Position numbers and translations under genes: made by a program. Positions 27,201-34,776 of a stretch of DNA of 64,000 nt are shown piece after piece (position 1 is the stretch's first letter; every line of letters starts with the position of its first letter). Source of the DNA: Massilioclostridium coli (lineage in GTDB: Bacteria; Bacillota; Clostridia; Oscillospirales; Ruminococcaceae); NCBI RefSeq assembly GCF_900095865.1, contig NZ_FMIZ01000005.1, positions 124,001 to 188,000 of the forward strand, given 5' to 3'. The notes below the pieces were generated by a model. The model searched no databases, was not told the origin of the DNA, and was given only the letters and a program-made list of their open reading frames with translations.

Positions 27201-27540
27201 AATGGGTTTCATTTTTTAGTTGATTGCCGTTATAGGCAATTCCACTGGATTGGCTGCTGGATACAACACCAGAATCCCAAATTGGATTTCCTGTTGTGTT
27301 GTCCTGATACAATTTAATTTGATAGGATTGCTGCCCTTGTCCAATTAGGTTGGAATCCATATTCCAACTGAATCGGACTGCATCCTGGAAATCTACTCCC
27401 AAAGGGTTTACCTGATAATTGACCGTTAAATCACCGATTGAGGTATAAGAATCTTGGGCAAATGCGGGTAGGGAGGATAACCCCACAGTAGTAGCCATAG
27501 CTGCGGCAATGACAGCAGCTAACATTTTTTTCGACTTCAT
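24295..27540 (-). CDS. Cell-wall-anchored alpha-L-rhamnosidase, GH78
   Basis: This 1081-residue secreted enzyme is predicted to cleave terminal alpha-L-rhamnose from plant glycosides or polysaccharides by inversion. The start is set at 27540, after AAGGAGA, where the signal peptide (MKSKKMLAAVIAAAMATT...AFA) begins. The order is N-terminal beta domains, a rhamnosidase N domain, the (alpha/alpha)6 catalytic barrel, a C-terminal beta domain and a P/S/E-rich linker. A sortase-like APQTGD motif, a hydrophobic helix and KKIKR close the chain. The catalytic motif DCPQRGERAGWTGD starts at Asp555; Glu561 and Asp568 match family acid residues. The adjacent divergent AraC gene is the likely regulator. 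Confidence 0.95.
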   Translation of the reverse strand: MKSKKMLAAVIAAAMATTVGLSSLPAFAQDSYTSIGDLTVNYQVNPLGVDFQDAVRFSWNMDSNLIGQGQQSYQIKLYQDNTTGNPIWDSGVVSSSQSSGIAYNGNQLKNETHYCWTVTVVDKQGKSITSEPAHFDTGCDFGDAKWIMPTSQENGAPMLRTEQKLTGKEVASAKLYISSLGIYTAYLNGQEVKAEQNGETVDDIFNPGWTDYKYYTNYQTYDVTNYISGDSLAMGVMLGKGWYAGKIGNVGAYQDVIGDSGEGATNELALIAKLAITYTDGSTQVINTNQNDWKSSDHSPVTENDYFNGESYDANIAKEVDGWNNVGYDTSNWSNVIEGNYVGELRSSTKAVARVAEEYTQHPLSAFTYNDSETLTPEQAGNDFGAVTKHDVDISKDITLKAGDKLIVDMGQNMVGVTSLSVSGPQGATMSICHAEMLNDGKKNPTVEAGGSDGPKDTLYMKAITNAVVPSTVTDIYTFSNEETQTFQPSFTYHGFRYVEITADQDITIHNLEGKVITAVGEQTGHLETSNADINQLVSNTLWSQKGNYLSIPTDCPQRGERAGWTGDAQLFAQTGVYNYDVFSFLENYNEIMQEHAAQHDNAYSAIMPSSFVALFAGKIASGWSDAGIIIPWVLYQQTGDITLIQEYYDQMDAYMDVIDEQGYATDKFGDWLSFNGASIPYMNAVYQVYTTQLMSKMADAIGNTQAKQKYDAKYDALKIAFLEKYVDENNNVLSSSADGVTVSQHGYPVVDNAQTALLWALKCGLYDSIEQRDTMIANLITNIKNEDGSIREGYDENTLNVGFLGVNVILPVLTEIGAQDVAYDLLLQDSMPSWLYSVKNGATTIWERWNSYSVENSFGDSGMNSFNHYSYGACLEWMYEYMSGINADEDNPGFQSIILQPTVDESGRITYANGSYDSVYGNIVSNWTANDGTMSSYHAEIPANTSATLYLPVTEEMAKSINVEGIAFTGMEENNGETVAAFTVQAGGYDFTIDGDKLNVSVADGYVTNNTEPTPSNPSEEPSETPSETPSTPSEEPSSNPSGNSSQDAPQTGDVALPIAGVAVLAIAGGAVYIMKKIKR

Positions 27541-27677
27541 AAATGATCTCTCCTTGTCTTGAAAGTGTAAGATTATTTTATAGATGATAGTTTTTATTTT
27601 AAAAGGAATCCATCCAATAAACAATAACCTGTTGCTACAGGATTCGTAACATAATCTAACATCAACTAATTAAAATG

Positions 27678-27706
27678 TTGAAATATAGGAAATGATTTAG
27701 TATAAT
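27678..27706 (+). promoter_or_regulatory. Promoter of the AraC-family regulator gene
   Basis: TTGAAA (27678-27683) and TATAAT (27701-27706) are 17 bases apart, directly upstream of the AraC ribosome site. The 190-base divergent spacer 27541-27730 must also hold the rhamnosidase promoter, which I could not place with confidence. Confidence 0.75.
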
Positions 27707-27730
27707 ATATACAAAAGGGAGGGGATAGGT

Positions 27731-28714
27731 ATGGAACAGAAAAAATTTTTTGAATTAGTCCAAAGGAATTTTAATCATAAATTAAACTCCTCCGATGATA
27801 CGGGGAATTCTAGTAGAGCTGGATGGGATAACGAAGTCCAAAAACAGGGATACTATATCCTTACAAAAGGAAACTGGTTTCGCCATGCACATATTGCAGT
27901 TAATTTCCATATCAATATACCAATTGCTTTAGCCCCACATCGACATGATTTTTTTGAGATTGTGTATGTATACCAAGGAGAAATTACCAACAAGATAGAT
28001 GGAAAACTGATTGAGATGCACCAAGGGGATATTTGTCTGCTCAATGCCAATGCCATCCATCAAATTGGAAAAATGCAAGAACAAACAATTGTATTAAATA
28101 TTTTGATTGAAAAAAGCCTGTTTGAAAATGCTTTTTTCTATGTGCTAAATGGGAATGAACTTATTTTTAATTTTTTTGCCAATTCCTTGTATAAAAAGAA
28201 TCAGGAGCAGAATTATATGCTGTTTCCGCTTATGATGTATCAACATACAGACGCTTTGGAGATGTTACAAAAAATTATAGCAGAATCTTTTACCAAACAA
28301 AGTAATTATCAAACCGCAACAGAACTCACGATAATACTATTATTTTTAGAATTAACAAGGGCCTACCGTTCCTATCAGGAACGGGAAAGCGCTAGGGAAT
28401 TAAATGGCCCCGATATTTCCCAAATTGTCCAATATATTGGAGAGCATTATCAGGATGTTACAGTAGAGTCTACCGCAAAGCAGTTTAACTACCACCCCAA
28501 TTCTTTATCCAGAATATTAAAAAAATATACAGGCAGTACATTTTCTGATATTATCCAAAAATTCCGTATCAATGCGGCAAAGGATTATTTGGAACATACT
28601 ACGATGTCCATTGATGAGATTGTATCTTTGGTAGGATATGCGAATAAAAGCTATTTTTATCGGATTTTTCGGGAGGAAACAGGAATGTCTCCGGCAGAGT
28701 TCCGAAAAAAATAG
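27731..28714 (+). CDS. AraC-family transcriptional regulator with N-terminal cupin domain
   Basis: This 327-residue activator has an AraC-type cupin sensor (about residues 50-140; APHRHDFFEIVYVYQGE and the Q/GDICLLN segment). The C-terminal ~100 residues hold two helix-turn-helix motifs: the first around STAKQFNYHPNSLSRILKKYTG, the second near SIDEIVSLVGYANKSYFYRIFREETG. The PAEF signature follows. It faces the GH78 gene across 190 bases, the usual arrangement for RhaS/RhaR-like control of rhamnosidase genes. Rhamnose as inducer is inference. A GGGAGGGG site precedes the ATG. Confidence 0.93.
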   Translation: MEQKKFFELVQRNFNHKLNSSDDTGNSSRAGWDNEVQKQGYYILTKGNWFRHAHIAVNFHINIPIALAPHRHDFFEIVYVYQGEITNKIDGKLIEMHQGDICLLNANAIHQIGKMQEQTIVLNILIEKSLFENAFFYVLNGNELIFNFFANSLYKKNQEQNYMLFPLMMYQHTDALEMLQKIIAESFTKQSNYQTATELTIILLFLELTRAYRSYQERESARELNGPDISQIVQYIGEHYQDVTVESTAKQFNYHPNSLSRILKKYTGSTFSDIIQKFRINAAKDYLEHTTMSIDEIVSLVGYANKSYFYRIFREETGMSPAEFRKK

Positions 28715-28808
28715 TGTACCTATTGTTTTATTATTGGAATCGATAAGAATGGACAGGGCATTAAACAGAAACTGAATTCATTTATAATCATAAATTTCTA
28801 TATAAAAT

Positions 28809-28846
28809 AAAAGCAGGCGAAGACATTACAACGCCTGCTTTTTATA
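28809..28846. terminator. Bidirectional terminator downstream of the AraC gene
   Basis: AAAAGCAGGCG (28809-28819) pairs with CGCCTGCTTTT (28832-28842). T tracts occur in both directions, so it also serves the DUF2752 gene on the minus strand. Confidence 0.88.
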
Positions 28847-28955
28847 GTTTTTTGTTAAACTTTATCAGAAAAAAAGGTTTAAAATACAGGAAAAGAAACG
28901 CAATAATTACATATTGTAATGTGGTGCTTTTCCATATTGAAGTTATATCGTATAA

Positions 28956-29318
28956 TTATGGGGATAGAACATTGCGTAGTATTCCGAAAACAATTAACGC
29001 AATACTATACAATAAGAGTAAAATCTGATTCCATTTTGGCAAAGTCTTATTGTTACAGCATTGAACAAAATAGAGAATCAGTTCTACTATAAGCAGAGGA
29101 CCAGTGATAAATAAAAACTGATTTGCTTGATAAGCACCAACCAAATCCCCTTGGGACAGATGTAGGATTAATCTGGTAATACCGCAACCTGGACAAAAAA
29201 GTCCAGTGACGGTGTGGAAGAAACAGGGGATTGCGGTCCCAGTAAGCTGTATCCATACCAAGTACAGGAACCCAATACAGATGAAGCCTACCATTGGTTT
29301 TATTTTATATCTGTCCAT
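28956..29318 (-). CDS. DUF2752 membrane protein
   Basis: This is a 120-residue protein with three predicted membrane helices and the DUF2752 signature CPGCGITR (near residue 42) followed by a LxLSQGD segment. The family is of unknown function and often accompanies small zinc-ribbon or TM2-type membrane proteins. Its start overlaps the 3' end of the upstream zinc-ribbon gene by 14 bases, so the two are translationally coupled. No catalytic motif is evident; the Cys pair could bind metal or form a disulfide. Confidence 0.85.
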   Translation of the reverse strand: MDRYKIKPMVGFICIGFLYLVWIQLTGTAIPCFFHTVTGLFCPGCGITRLILHLSQGDLVGAYQANQFLFITGPLLIVELILYFVQCCNNKTLPKWNQILLLLYSIALIVFGILRNVLSP

Positions 29319-29814
29319 GAATTCTTTTGTTAATCGTATCTTGGATTAGAATAAAGTTGACAATGCCCAAACCAAAAAGGGATAGTATCAAAAATACAAT
29401 ATGAAATGTAGGGGCCTGCCTTTTGATACAATCCACTTTTTCGCCAGCCCGATAAGACCAGTAAATAAAATAAATATTACAGGTTACTAAAGTCAATAAT
29501 AAAACCATTCCACCGGAAAAGGCATTCCTATCCCCAGTAAGATCATTAAGGTCATTGTTCAATACAACGAGCCAGTAAAATGGATAAATACCGCATGTAA
29601 TAATGGAAAGAATAATGCACATTACAATATTTCTTTCTTTAAAGCATCGGTGTGGACCATTATTTGTAGTGGTATATGGATTATATGGCATGGAAGGATC
29701 TTGTGGAGGTGGTGGAGGTTGGTGTGTTGATACCATTGGGAGTGGATTTCCACAATTTAGGCAAAACTGCATACTGTCATCGCAGGCAGCACCACATCGT
29801 TTACAATATATCAT
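29305..29814 (-). CDS. Zinc-ribbon DUF4234 membrane protein
   Basis: This is a 169-residue protein starting at 29814 after AGGAG; the frame is open further upstream without a ribosome site. An N-terminal zinc ribbon (YCKRCGAACDD...FCLNCGNPL) is followed by a Pro-rich linker. A DUF4234 membrane domain follows, with ITCGIYPFYWL, a family-typical CNIYFIYWSY segment and a third helix. The function is unknown. It overlaps the DUF2752 gene, and both probably act together in the membrane. The layout of cytoplasmic zinc ribbon and short helical bundle is common in gut clostridia. Confidence 0.88.
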   Translation of the reverse strand: MIYCKRCGAACDDSMQFCLNCGNPLPMVSTHQPPPPPQDPSMPYNPYTTTNNGPHRCFKERNIVMCIILSIITCGIYPFYWLVVLNNDLNDLTGDRNAFSGGMVLLLTLVTCNIYFIYWSYRAGEKVDCIKRQAPTFHIVFLILSLFGLGIVNFILIQDTINKRIHGQI

Positions 29815-29902
29815 CTTTTTCTCCTCGCAAATCTGCTCAATTAAGATAGCATTATTATATCGTATTTTATAAAGTGATGTCAATTGGAATCAAATCAGAA
29901 AA

Positions 29903-29926
29903 AGCCCGCATGACCATGCGGGCTGA
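29903..29926 (-). terminator. Terminator after the UPF0303 gene
   Basis: AGCCCGCATG (29903-29912) and CATGCGGGCT (29915-29924) form a perfect GC-rich stem. On the minus strand it is followed by TTTTTC. It lies just after the stop at 29933. Confidence 0.9.
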
Positions 29927-29932
29927 GGTTTT

Positions 29933-30448
29933 TTATTCATAAGATAATGTTAAGTCCAGATCAGGCACATCTTCCATTTTGAGCCATTCTTTTAGACCTT
30001 TTACGATGAAGTCATGGTCTAATTGATGTGGAAAATTGGATACTGTCAATACTGCAACGATTTCACCTGTTTTCAGGCGGATTGGAAAACCGCCTCCACA
30101 CAGTACATAATCAGAATCACTTAAACCATGGGTACTGATTTTTTCTCCAGTGAGGAAGGAGGATGCCCATGCCCCTAAAGAGCTTCTTTCCATTAAACAT
30201 ACGGTGTTGAATTTTCGGTTCATCCAGTTTTGGTTGTTCTGGTTGGTATTCCCTACAGCATGATAAAATACCATAGTACCGTTTAATTTGCGGATGGCTA
30301 CTGCAAGGGACTCATTACTTTCATATACTTTGTTCACTAAAAAACAGCCTAAATCCCAAGCGTCTTTGTTGGAGAAATGGGGAAATACCAGCATTTCTTC
30401 CTGCTTTAAAATGGTCTCATTTATTTTGGTGTAATTTTGTTTGTCCAT
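29933..30448 (-). CDS. UPF0303 / heme-degrading domain (HbpS-like) protein
   Basis: This is a 171-residue protein of the UPF0303 family, a profilin-like fold related to HbpS and GlcG domains. The start is ATG 30448, 8 bases after AGGAGG; a GTG 6 bases earlier is too close to that site. Conserved features are HFSNKDAWDLG near the N-terminus, FYHAVGN in the middle and LCGGGFPIRL near residue 120. Annotation pipelines call it heme-degrading domain-containing, but biochemical support is thin. It is monocistronic with its own terminator. Confidence 0.85.
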   Translation of the reverse strand: MDKQNYTKINETILKQEEMLVFPHFSNKDAWDLGCFLVNKVYESNESLAVAIRKLNGTMVFYHAVGNTNQNNQNWMNRKFNTVCLMERSSLGAWASSFLTGEKISTHGLSDSDYVLCGGGFPIRLKTGEIVAVLTVSNFPHQLDHDFIVKGLKEWLKMEDVPDLDLTLSYE

Positions 30449-30732
30449 CGTCACAACCTCCTAAATAAACTTCTGTTTTTTTAAGCAACAACAGCTTATA
30501 CAACTATTATAACATTTTTGTGCAAAAACTGCTATTATGATTCCAAAAATATTTTTTATGTTTTTAGAAAAAAGAATTGAAGAATTTTTTATAGAAATAT
30601 CAAAATGCCTTTCATTGAATAGCCAATTTTATATTTTTGTCGTGATGAAGTATGTCAGTGTATCGAAACAAATAGTAGCTTATTCACTTATGGTATAAGA
30701 TAAGCTTGATATCAGTGATAATAGGAATATAG

Positions 30733-31704
30733 TTACTTTGACAACATAGTTTGTGCTGATTTTAGACCATACGCTGGTTCCGCGGAAAGGGCGGCACGGT
30801 TAACAGCGCGTGCCATTATTTCAGTAGCCATTGTATTGAATGCATCAGGGGATACTTCTATTTTTCCATTTGCCATAACAAATATAGTATCGCCATCCGC
30901 TGTGGAGTGTGCTGGACAGATGGTTTGTGCAAAGGCGTTATGCACAATGCTTGCCGCCTTATTACACTGGCATTTATCCAATTTCGCATTAGTAATTACA
31001 CAGCCAATTGTTGTATTGCCATTCCATAGGTTTCTGTTTTGTTCTATTTCTTGGTAGAGACACTTCTTAGTATCCGCAAAACCAGTATGGTCTTGATTCA
31101 AAAGCCCTGCCAGAATTCTTCCAGTATCGTAATCAACTACATCACCTAAGGCATTAACAGCGACAATAGCCGCACATTTTACATTACCAATTTGTGCGGC
31201 ATAGATTCCTAGCCCGCATTTCATCATATCTGCAGTGTTATGCAGCTTCCCTACAGTTGCTCCAGTACCTGCTCCAACATTCCCTTGCTCTGGCTCAGGA
31301 TTTATATATGCGTTTTTGCAGGCTTCATACCCCATTTTTTTATCCGGTCTACTATGAAAGTTAACCAGTTCCAAATCAAATAGGGAAGCTCCACAAACAA
31401 TGGGAACACGACCGATTCCTACATCAAAACCAACGCCTTTTTCCTCCAAAAATTGCATTGCTCCATCTCCTGCTTCCAGACCAAATGCGCTTCCACCTGA
31501 AAGCATTACACAGTGGATTTGCTGCACTGTATTTATTGGTTTCAGCAACTCTGTTTCCCTGGAAGCTGGGCTACCACCACGAACATCTACTCCTGCCCAT
31601 GCACCATCTTCACAAATAATAGCCGTACAGCCTGTTGCGTTGGCTTTATCCTGTGCGTGGCCAATTTGAAAGCCTGGAATCTCGGATATTTTAATTTCTT
31701 TCAA
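30733..31704 (-). CDS. P1 family (S58, DmpA-type) self-processing peptidase
   Basis: This 323-residue hydrolase is of the N-terminal-nucleophile-like S58/P1 family, which includes DmpA aminopeptidase, BapA and the nylon oligomer hydrolase NylC. The N-terminal GHAQD, the substrate pocket around SGGSAFGLEA, GNVGAGTGATVG near residue 145 and the autocleavage site before Thr231 in NGNTTIGC are all present. It should mature to two subunits with Thr231 as nucleophile. The start is TTG at 31704 after AAGGAGG. Substrate is unknown; beta-peptides, D-amino acid amides or small amides are possible. It stands alone. Confidence 0.92.
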   Translation of the reverse strand: MKEIKISEIPGFQIGHAQDKANATGCTAIICEDGAWAGVDVRGGSPASRETELLKPINTVQQIHCVMLSGGSAFGLEAGDGAMQFLEEKGVGFDVGIGRVPIVCGASLFDLELVNFHSRPDKKMGYEACKNAYINPEPEQGNVGAGTGATVGKLHNTADMMKCGLGIYAAQIGNVKCAAIVAVNALGDVVDYDTGRILAGLLNQDHTGFADTKKCLYQEIEQNRNLWNGNTTIGCVITNAKLDKCQCNKAASIVHNAFAQTICPAHSTADGDTIFVMANGKIEVSPDAFNTMATEIMARAVNRAALSAEPAYGLKSAQTMLSK

Positions 31705-31741
31705 CGGTAGTCCTCCTTTTAATAAGCCATTTGTATATTAC

Positions 31742-31771
31742 AAAAAACCTCCCAGGGTATTCTGGGAGGTT
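31742..31771 (-). terminator. Terminator of the rplM-rpsI operon
   Basis: AACCTCCCAG (31747-31756) pairs with CTGGGAGGTT (31762-31771). On the minus strand the stem is followed by TTTTG. Confidence 0.9.
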
Positions 31772-31795
31772 TGATCAGTTTTTAATAAAATAAAA

Positions 31796-32194
31796 CTAAC
31801 GTTTCGAGAACTGTGGAGCTCTACGAGCAGCTTTAAGACCGTATTTCTTACGTTCTTTCATTCTTGGGTCACGGGTCAAGAAGCCTGCTTTTTTCAGAAT
31901 TGGACGCAATTCTGGATCAAACAGCAACAGTGCACGGGAGATGCCGTGACGGATTGCACCAGCCTGGCCAGTTACACCGCCGCCTGCCACGTTACAAACA
32001 ATATCAAATTTACCGTTTGTATTGGTTAATTCCAATGGTTGACGAACGATTAATTTTAATGTTTCCAGACCAAAGTATTCATCAATATCACGGTTGTTGA
32101 TAGTGATTTTACCTGTACCCTGGTATACACGAACTCTAGCTACAGAACTTTTTCTTCTGCCTGTACCGTAAAAATATGGTTTAGATTCATACAT
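31796..32194 (-). CDS. rpsI: Ribosomal protein uS9
   Basis: This small-subunit protein of 132 residues contacts the head of 30S, and its tail reaches the P-site tRNA. The family motifs [32 protein letters not shown], the [16 protein letters not shown] block and the terminal QFSKR are intact. It lies 24 bases after rplM with a very strong GAAGGAGG site, in the universal rplM-rpsI order. Confidence 0.98.
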   Translation of the reverse strand: MYESKPYFYGTGRRKSSVARVRVYQGTGKITINNRDIDEYFGLETLKLIVRQPLELTNTNGKFDIVCNVAGGGVTGQAGAIRHGISRALLLFDPELRPILKKAGFLTRDPRMKERKKYGLKAARRAPQFSKR

Positions 32195-32218
32195 AATAAG
32201 TGTGCCTCCTTCCTTTCA

Positions 32219-32647
32219 TTAAAACTCGAGGTTTTCTGGTTTCTGAGCATCGTGGGAATGGTCAGCACCTTTGTAAGTTCTTAAACGACGAGCAGCTTGT
32301 CTTCCGATTACAGTGTCAGGAAGCATACCTTCGATAGCAAGTGTCATTGCTTTTTCTGGGTTGGTTTTCATTAAAGTATCGTATTTGATTTCTTTTAAAT
32401 TACCAATCCAGCCTGTGTGCCATCTATAATATTTATTTTGCAGTTTGTTACCAGTCAGAACAGCTTCTGCGCAGTTGATAACAATAACGTGGTCACCACA
32501 ATCTACATGAGGAGTAAAAGTTGGTTTATGTTTACCACGAAGAATAGCAGCAGCTTTAGCAGCCACACGACCCAGTGGTTTGCCTGCTGCGTCAATTACA
32601 TACCATTTACGGCTTACTTCATTCGCCTTTGCCATATAAGTTGACAT
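32219..32647 (-). CDS. rplM: Ribosomal protein uL13
   Basis: This is a large-subunit protein of 142 residues starting at ATG 32647; five codons upstream another ATG lies inside the GGAGG ribosome site and is rejected. Family motifs include WYVIDAAGKPLGRVA, DHVIVINCAEAVLTG, KYYRWHTGW and GMLPDTVIGRQAARRLR. It is first gene of the rplM-rpsI operon behind a consensus promoter and an attenuator-like leader, consistent with autogenous control by L13 known in Firmicutes. Confidence 0.98.
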   Translation of the reverse strand: MSTYMAKANEVSRKWYVIDAAGKPLGRVAAKAAAILRGKHKPTFTPHVDCGDHVIVINCAEAVLTGNKLQNKYYRWHTGWIGNLKEIKYDTLMKTNPEKAMTLAIEGMLPDTVIGRQAARRLRTYKGADHSHDAQKPENLEF

Positions 32648-32678
32648 GGTTGTTACCTCCATTTAAAATACAAAACTA

Positions 32679-32701
32679 AAAAAGCCCGATCAGCTTTTTC
32701 T
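32679..32701 (-). promoter_or_regulatory. Attenuator-like hairpin in the rplM leader
   Basis: On the minus strand AAAAAGC and GCTTTTTT flank a 7-base loop TGATCGG within the short 5' leader, between promoter and ribosome site. It resembles a compact terminator. Firmicute L13 leaders are known regulatory RNAs; equivalence is inferred from position and form. Confidence 0.6.
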
Positions 32702-32711
32702 CACCTAACCT

Positions 32712-32740
32712 ATTATATCTAGATCAAAATGGTTTGTCAA
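32712..32740 (-). promoter_or_regulatory. Consensus promoter of rplM-rpsI
   Basis: On the minus strand a perfect TTGACA (32735-32740) and a perfect TATAAT (32712-32717) are separated by exactly 17 bases, as expected for a highly expressed ribosomal protein operon. Confidence 0.92.
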
Positions 32741-32922
32741 CACCTTTTTTTGAGAATTTTAATTTATATTTTTTTATCTCTTATTTTCGATTGTTTTCTT
32801 TTATTATCTCTCGTTTTCTAAATATCTATTTTTAAAAAATAAAAATAGGAATTTTGATGAAAATCAAAATGGAGTTTATTTAATAGAAAATAAAAGATAA
32901 TACAAACGTATTTTAAAATAAT

Positions 32923-32960
32923 AGAAAAAAACCGCTGATTTTAACAATCAACGGCCTTTT
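32923..32960 (-). terminator. Terminator overlapping the 3' end of the spore germination gene
   Basis: On the minus strand GCCGTTGATT pairs with AATCAGCGGT through a G-U, followed by TTTTTTTC. The 5' arm lies inside the last codons and stop of the gene. Confidence 0.8.
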
Positions 32961-34369
32961 TTGGTGGAGTGGTTTTTGATGTTCATACGAAATAGATGGC
33001 GTTTTAGCACCTGCCAATTAAATGGAACCAAAGGATATAAATAGCATTTTCCTGTGACAGTTTTGTTGCACACCAATACAATTAATAGGAATAGTACCCC
33101 AGCGACAAATCCCCATATTCCAAATGCTCCGGTAACAATTAAAAGAAGGATACGGAAGAACTTCAACGCATATCCCAATTCAAATCCTGGTTGGGAGAAA
33201 TTTGCCAATGTGACAAACGCTTGGTAGAGTAGCGCCTGAGGAGAGAACCATCCAGACTGTACTGCATAGTCTCCAACAATAATCGCCGCAATGATACTAA
33301 GGGGAGTTGCAAGCATATTTGGAGTATTTAAAGATGCCAGCTGTAAACCGTCAATGGCAACTTCTAACATTAAAAGCTGTAGCAGTAAAGGGACGGAGAT
33401 ATCCTCGGTAATTAAAATAAATTTTAACCATTCCGGAACAATATCTGGGTATTGGGTCAATAAAATCCAGACAGGTGTTAAGAAAATAGCTACAAATAAA
33501 ACGGCAAATCGGCTCAATCTTAGATAAGCGCCTGTTAATGGGGGAAAATAATAGTCGTTAGCTTCCTCCATTAAATGAAAAATAGTAGAGGGAAGAATGA
33601 TGGCGGAAGGGGAGTTGTCCACTAAAATAGCAATGTCTCCTTCTAATATTTGGGCGGCTGTGGTATCAGGACGTTCGGTAAATTTTACTTTCGGGAAGGG
33701 GTTATACCATTTTCTTTTTAATAATACTTCTACTAAACTTTCCTGATTCATGGTCAAGGATTCCACATCTGCTGATTTTAGTTTTTGTACAATCTGATTT
33801 AGCAGTGTTTGGGATACTTTATTGTTCATATAACAGATGGAAACATCAGTATGAGAAATTGTACCGATTGATAGATGTTGCATACAAAGTTCTGGAGAAC
33901 GGATGCGTCGCCGGATTAATGCGGCATTCAGCACCAGTGTTTCTACAAAACCATCATGGGAGCCACGGAACACCTTGTCTTTTTCCGGCTCTGAAGTAGT
34001 CCTTTGTGGGTAGGTTCTGGCATCAATTAAAACTGCCCGGTCAAACCCATCCAACATCATCACAATTTGTCCAGAAAGTAGTGCAACAAATAGTTTATCA
34101 AGGTCATCTTCCAATCCAATTTCCCCATAGGAAATACAGGATTTTGAAAAAGTATAAGCATCTGTCAGTAATTTTTGATCTTGTATTTTAAAAAAGGCGT
34201 CCATCATTTTTGTCATGATTTCATCTTTCGCAAATCCATCTACAAAAAAGAAACAAGCCGTTTTATCCATAATCTTTATGGTGCGATACACAATATCAAA
34301 ATTTTTATCACAGTGTAGCTGTTCTTGAAACGTTTTGATGTTTTGATCTATGTTTGTACTGATTTTCAT
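32948..34369 (-). CDS. GerA-family spore germination protein, SpoVAF-like
   Basis: This is a 473-residue inner spore membrane protein. A soluble N-terminal half leads to the signature block RGSHDGFVETLVLNAALIRRRIR near residues 135-157, which in SpoVAF and GerA A-subunits defines the family. Four to five membrane helices fill residues ~285-450, and the tail is basic. The SpoVAF-type wording RGSHDGFVE and the upstream DARTYPQR resemble SpoVAF more than GerAA, but no spoVA or gerB/C genes are adjacent. It is expected to act with the SpoVA dipicolinate channel or as an orphan receptor subunit. GAGG precedes the ATG. Confidence 0.87.
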   Translation of the reverse strand: MKISTNIDQNIKTFQEQLHCDKNFDIVYRTIKIMDKTACFFFVDGFAKDEIMTKMMDAFFKIQDQKLLTDAYTFSKSCISYGEIGLEDDLDKLFVALLSGQIVMMLDGFDRAVLIDARTYPQRTTSEPEKDKVFRGSHDGFVETLVLNAALIRRRIRSPELCMQHLSIGTISHTDVSICYMNNKVSQTLLNQIVQKLKSADVESLTMNQESLVEVLLKRKWYNPFPKVKFTERPDTTAAQILEGDIAILVDNSPSAIILPSTIFHLMEEANDYYFPPLTGAYLRLSRFAVLFVAIFLTPVWILLTQYPDIVPEWLKFILITEDISVPLLLQLLMLEVAIDGLQLASLNTPNMLATPLSIIAAIIVGDYAVQSGWFSPQALLYQAFVTLANFSQPGFELGYALKFFRILLLIVTGAFGIWGFVAGVLFLLIVLVCNKTVTGKCYLYPLVPFNWQVLKRHLFRMNIKNHSTKKGR

Positions 34370-34776
34370 ACAGCATCCTCGTTTCTGTAAAAGTTATAGT
34401 ACACTATTACTATGTGCTATTTTTTTGGAATCATGCAAAAACAAGGTAAAACTGTGATAAAAATGAAAAAGGGATGTTCTATATTCTGTTTGTTTGACAT
34501 AACAATATGTTAAGCAAAATAGTTGGGAGGCTGATTCTTGTTAGGACAATACCATATTTTCCGATGGCTAATTGGTTTGTTTCGGAGAAAATAATAGGAT
34601 CTTTCTTTACAAAGACAATCGTTTCATAAAATAGTGGCTTTAAAAGCAGCTAAAATGAAAAAAGCTTGTAGAATTTTCTACAAGCTTTTTCTTTTATCTC
34701 ATTTTATCGAATAAGACCACGAAGTGCATTCTAATGAAAACAAAATTCATATAGAGGTGCCGTATTAGTCAGAAGG
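34370..34776. other. Intergenic region with a possible tiny gene
   Basis: This ~400-base stretch lies between SpoVAF and the phosphoglycerol transferase gene. It contains TTGACA at 34494-34499 without a convincing -10. An 18-codon frame starts at TTG 34538, 7 bases after GGGAGG; its product is cationic and hydrophobic (MLGQYHIFRWLIGLFRRK). The terminator at 34659-34690 lies downstream of it. I list it only as a possibility. Confidence 0.3.
34659..34690. terminator. Bidirectional terminator downstream of the phosphoglycerol transferase gene
   Basis: AAAAAGCTTGTAGA (34659-34672) and TCTACAAGCTTTTT (34677-34690) form a perfect 14-bp stem with flanking A and T tracts. Confidence 0.88.
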
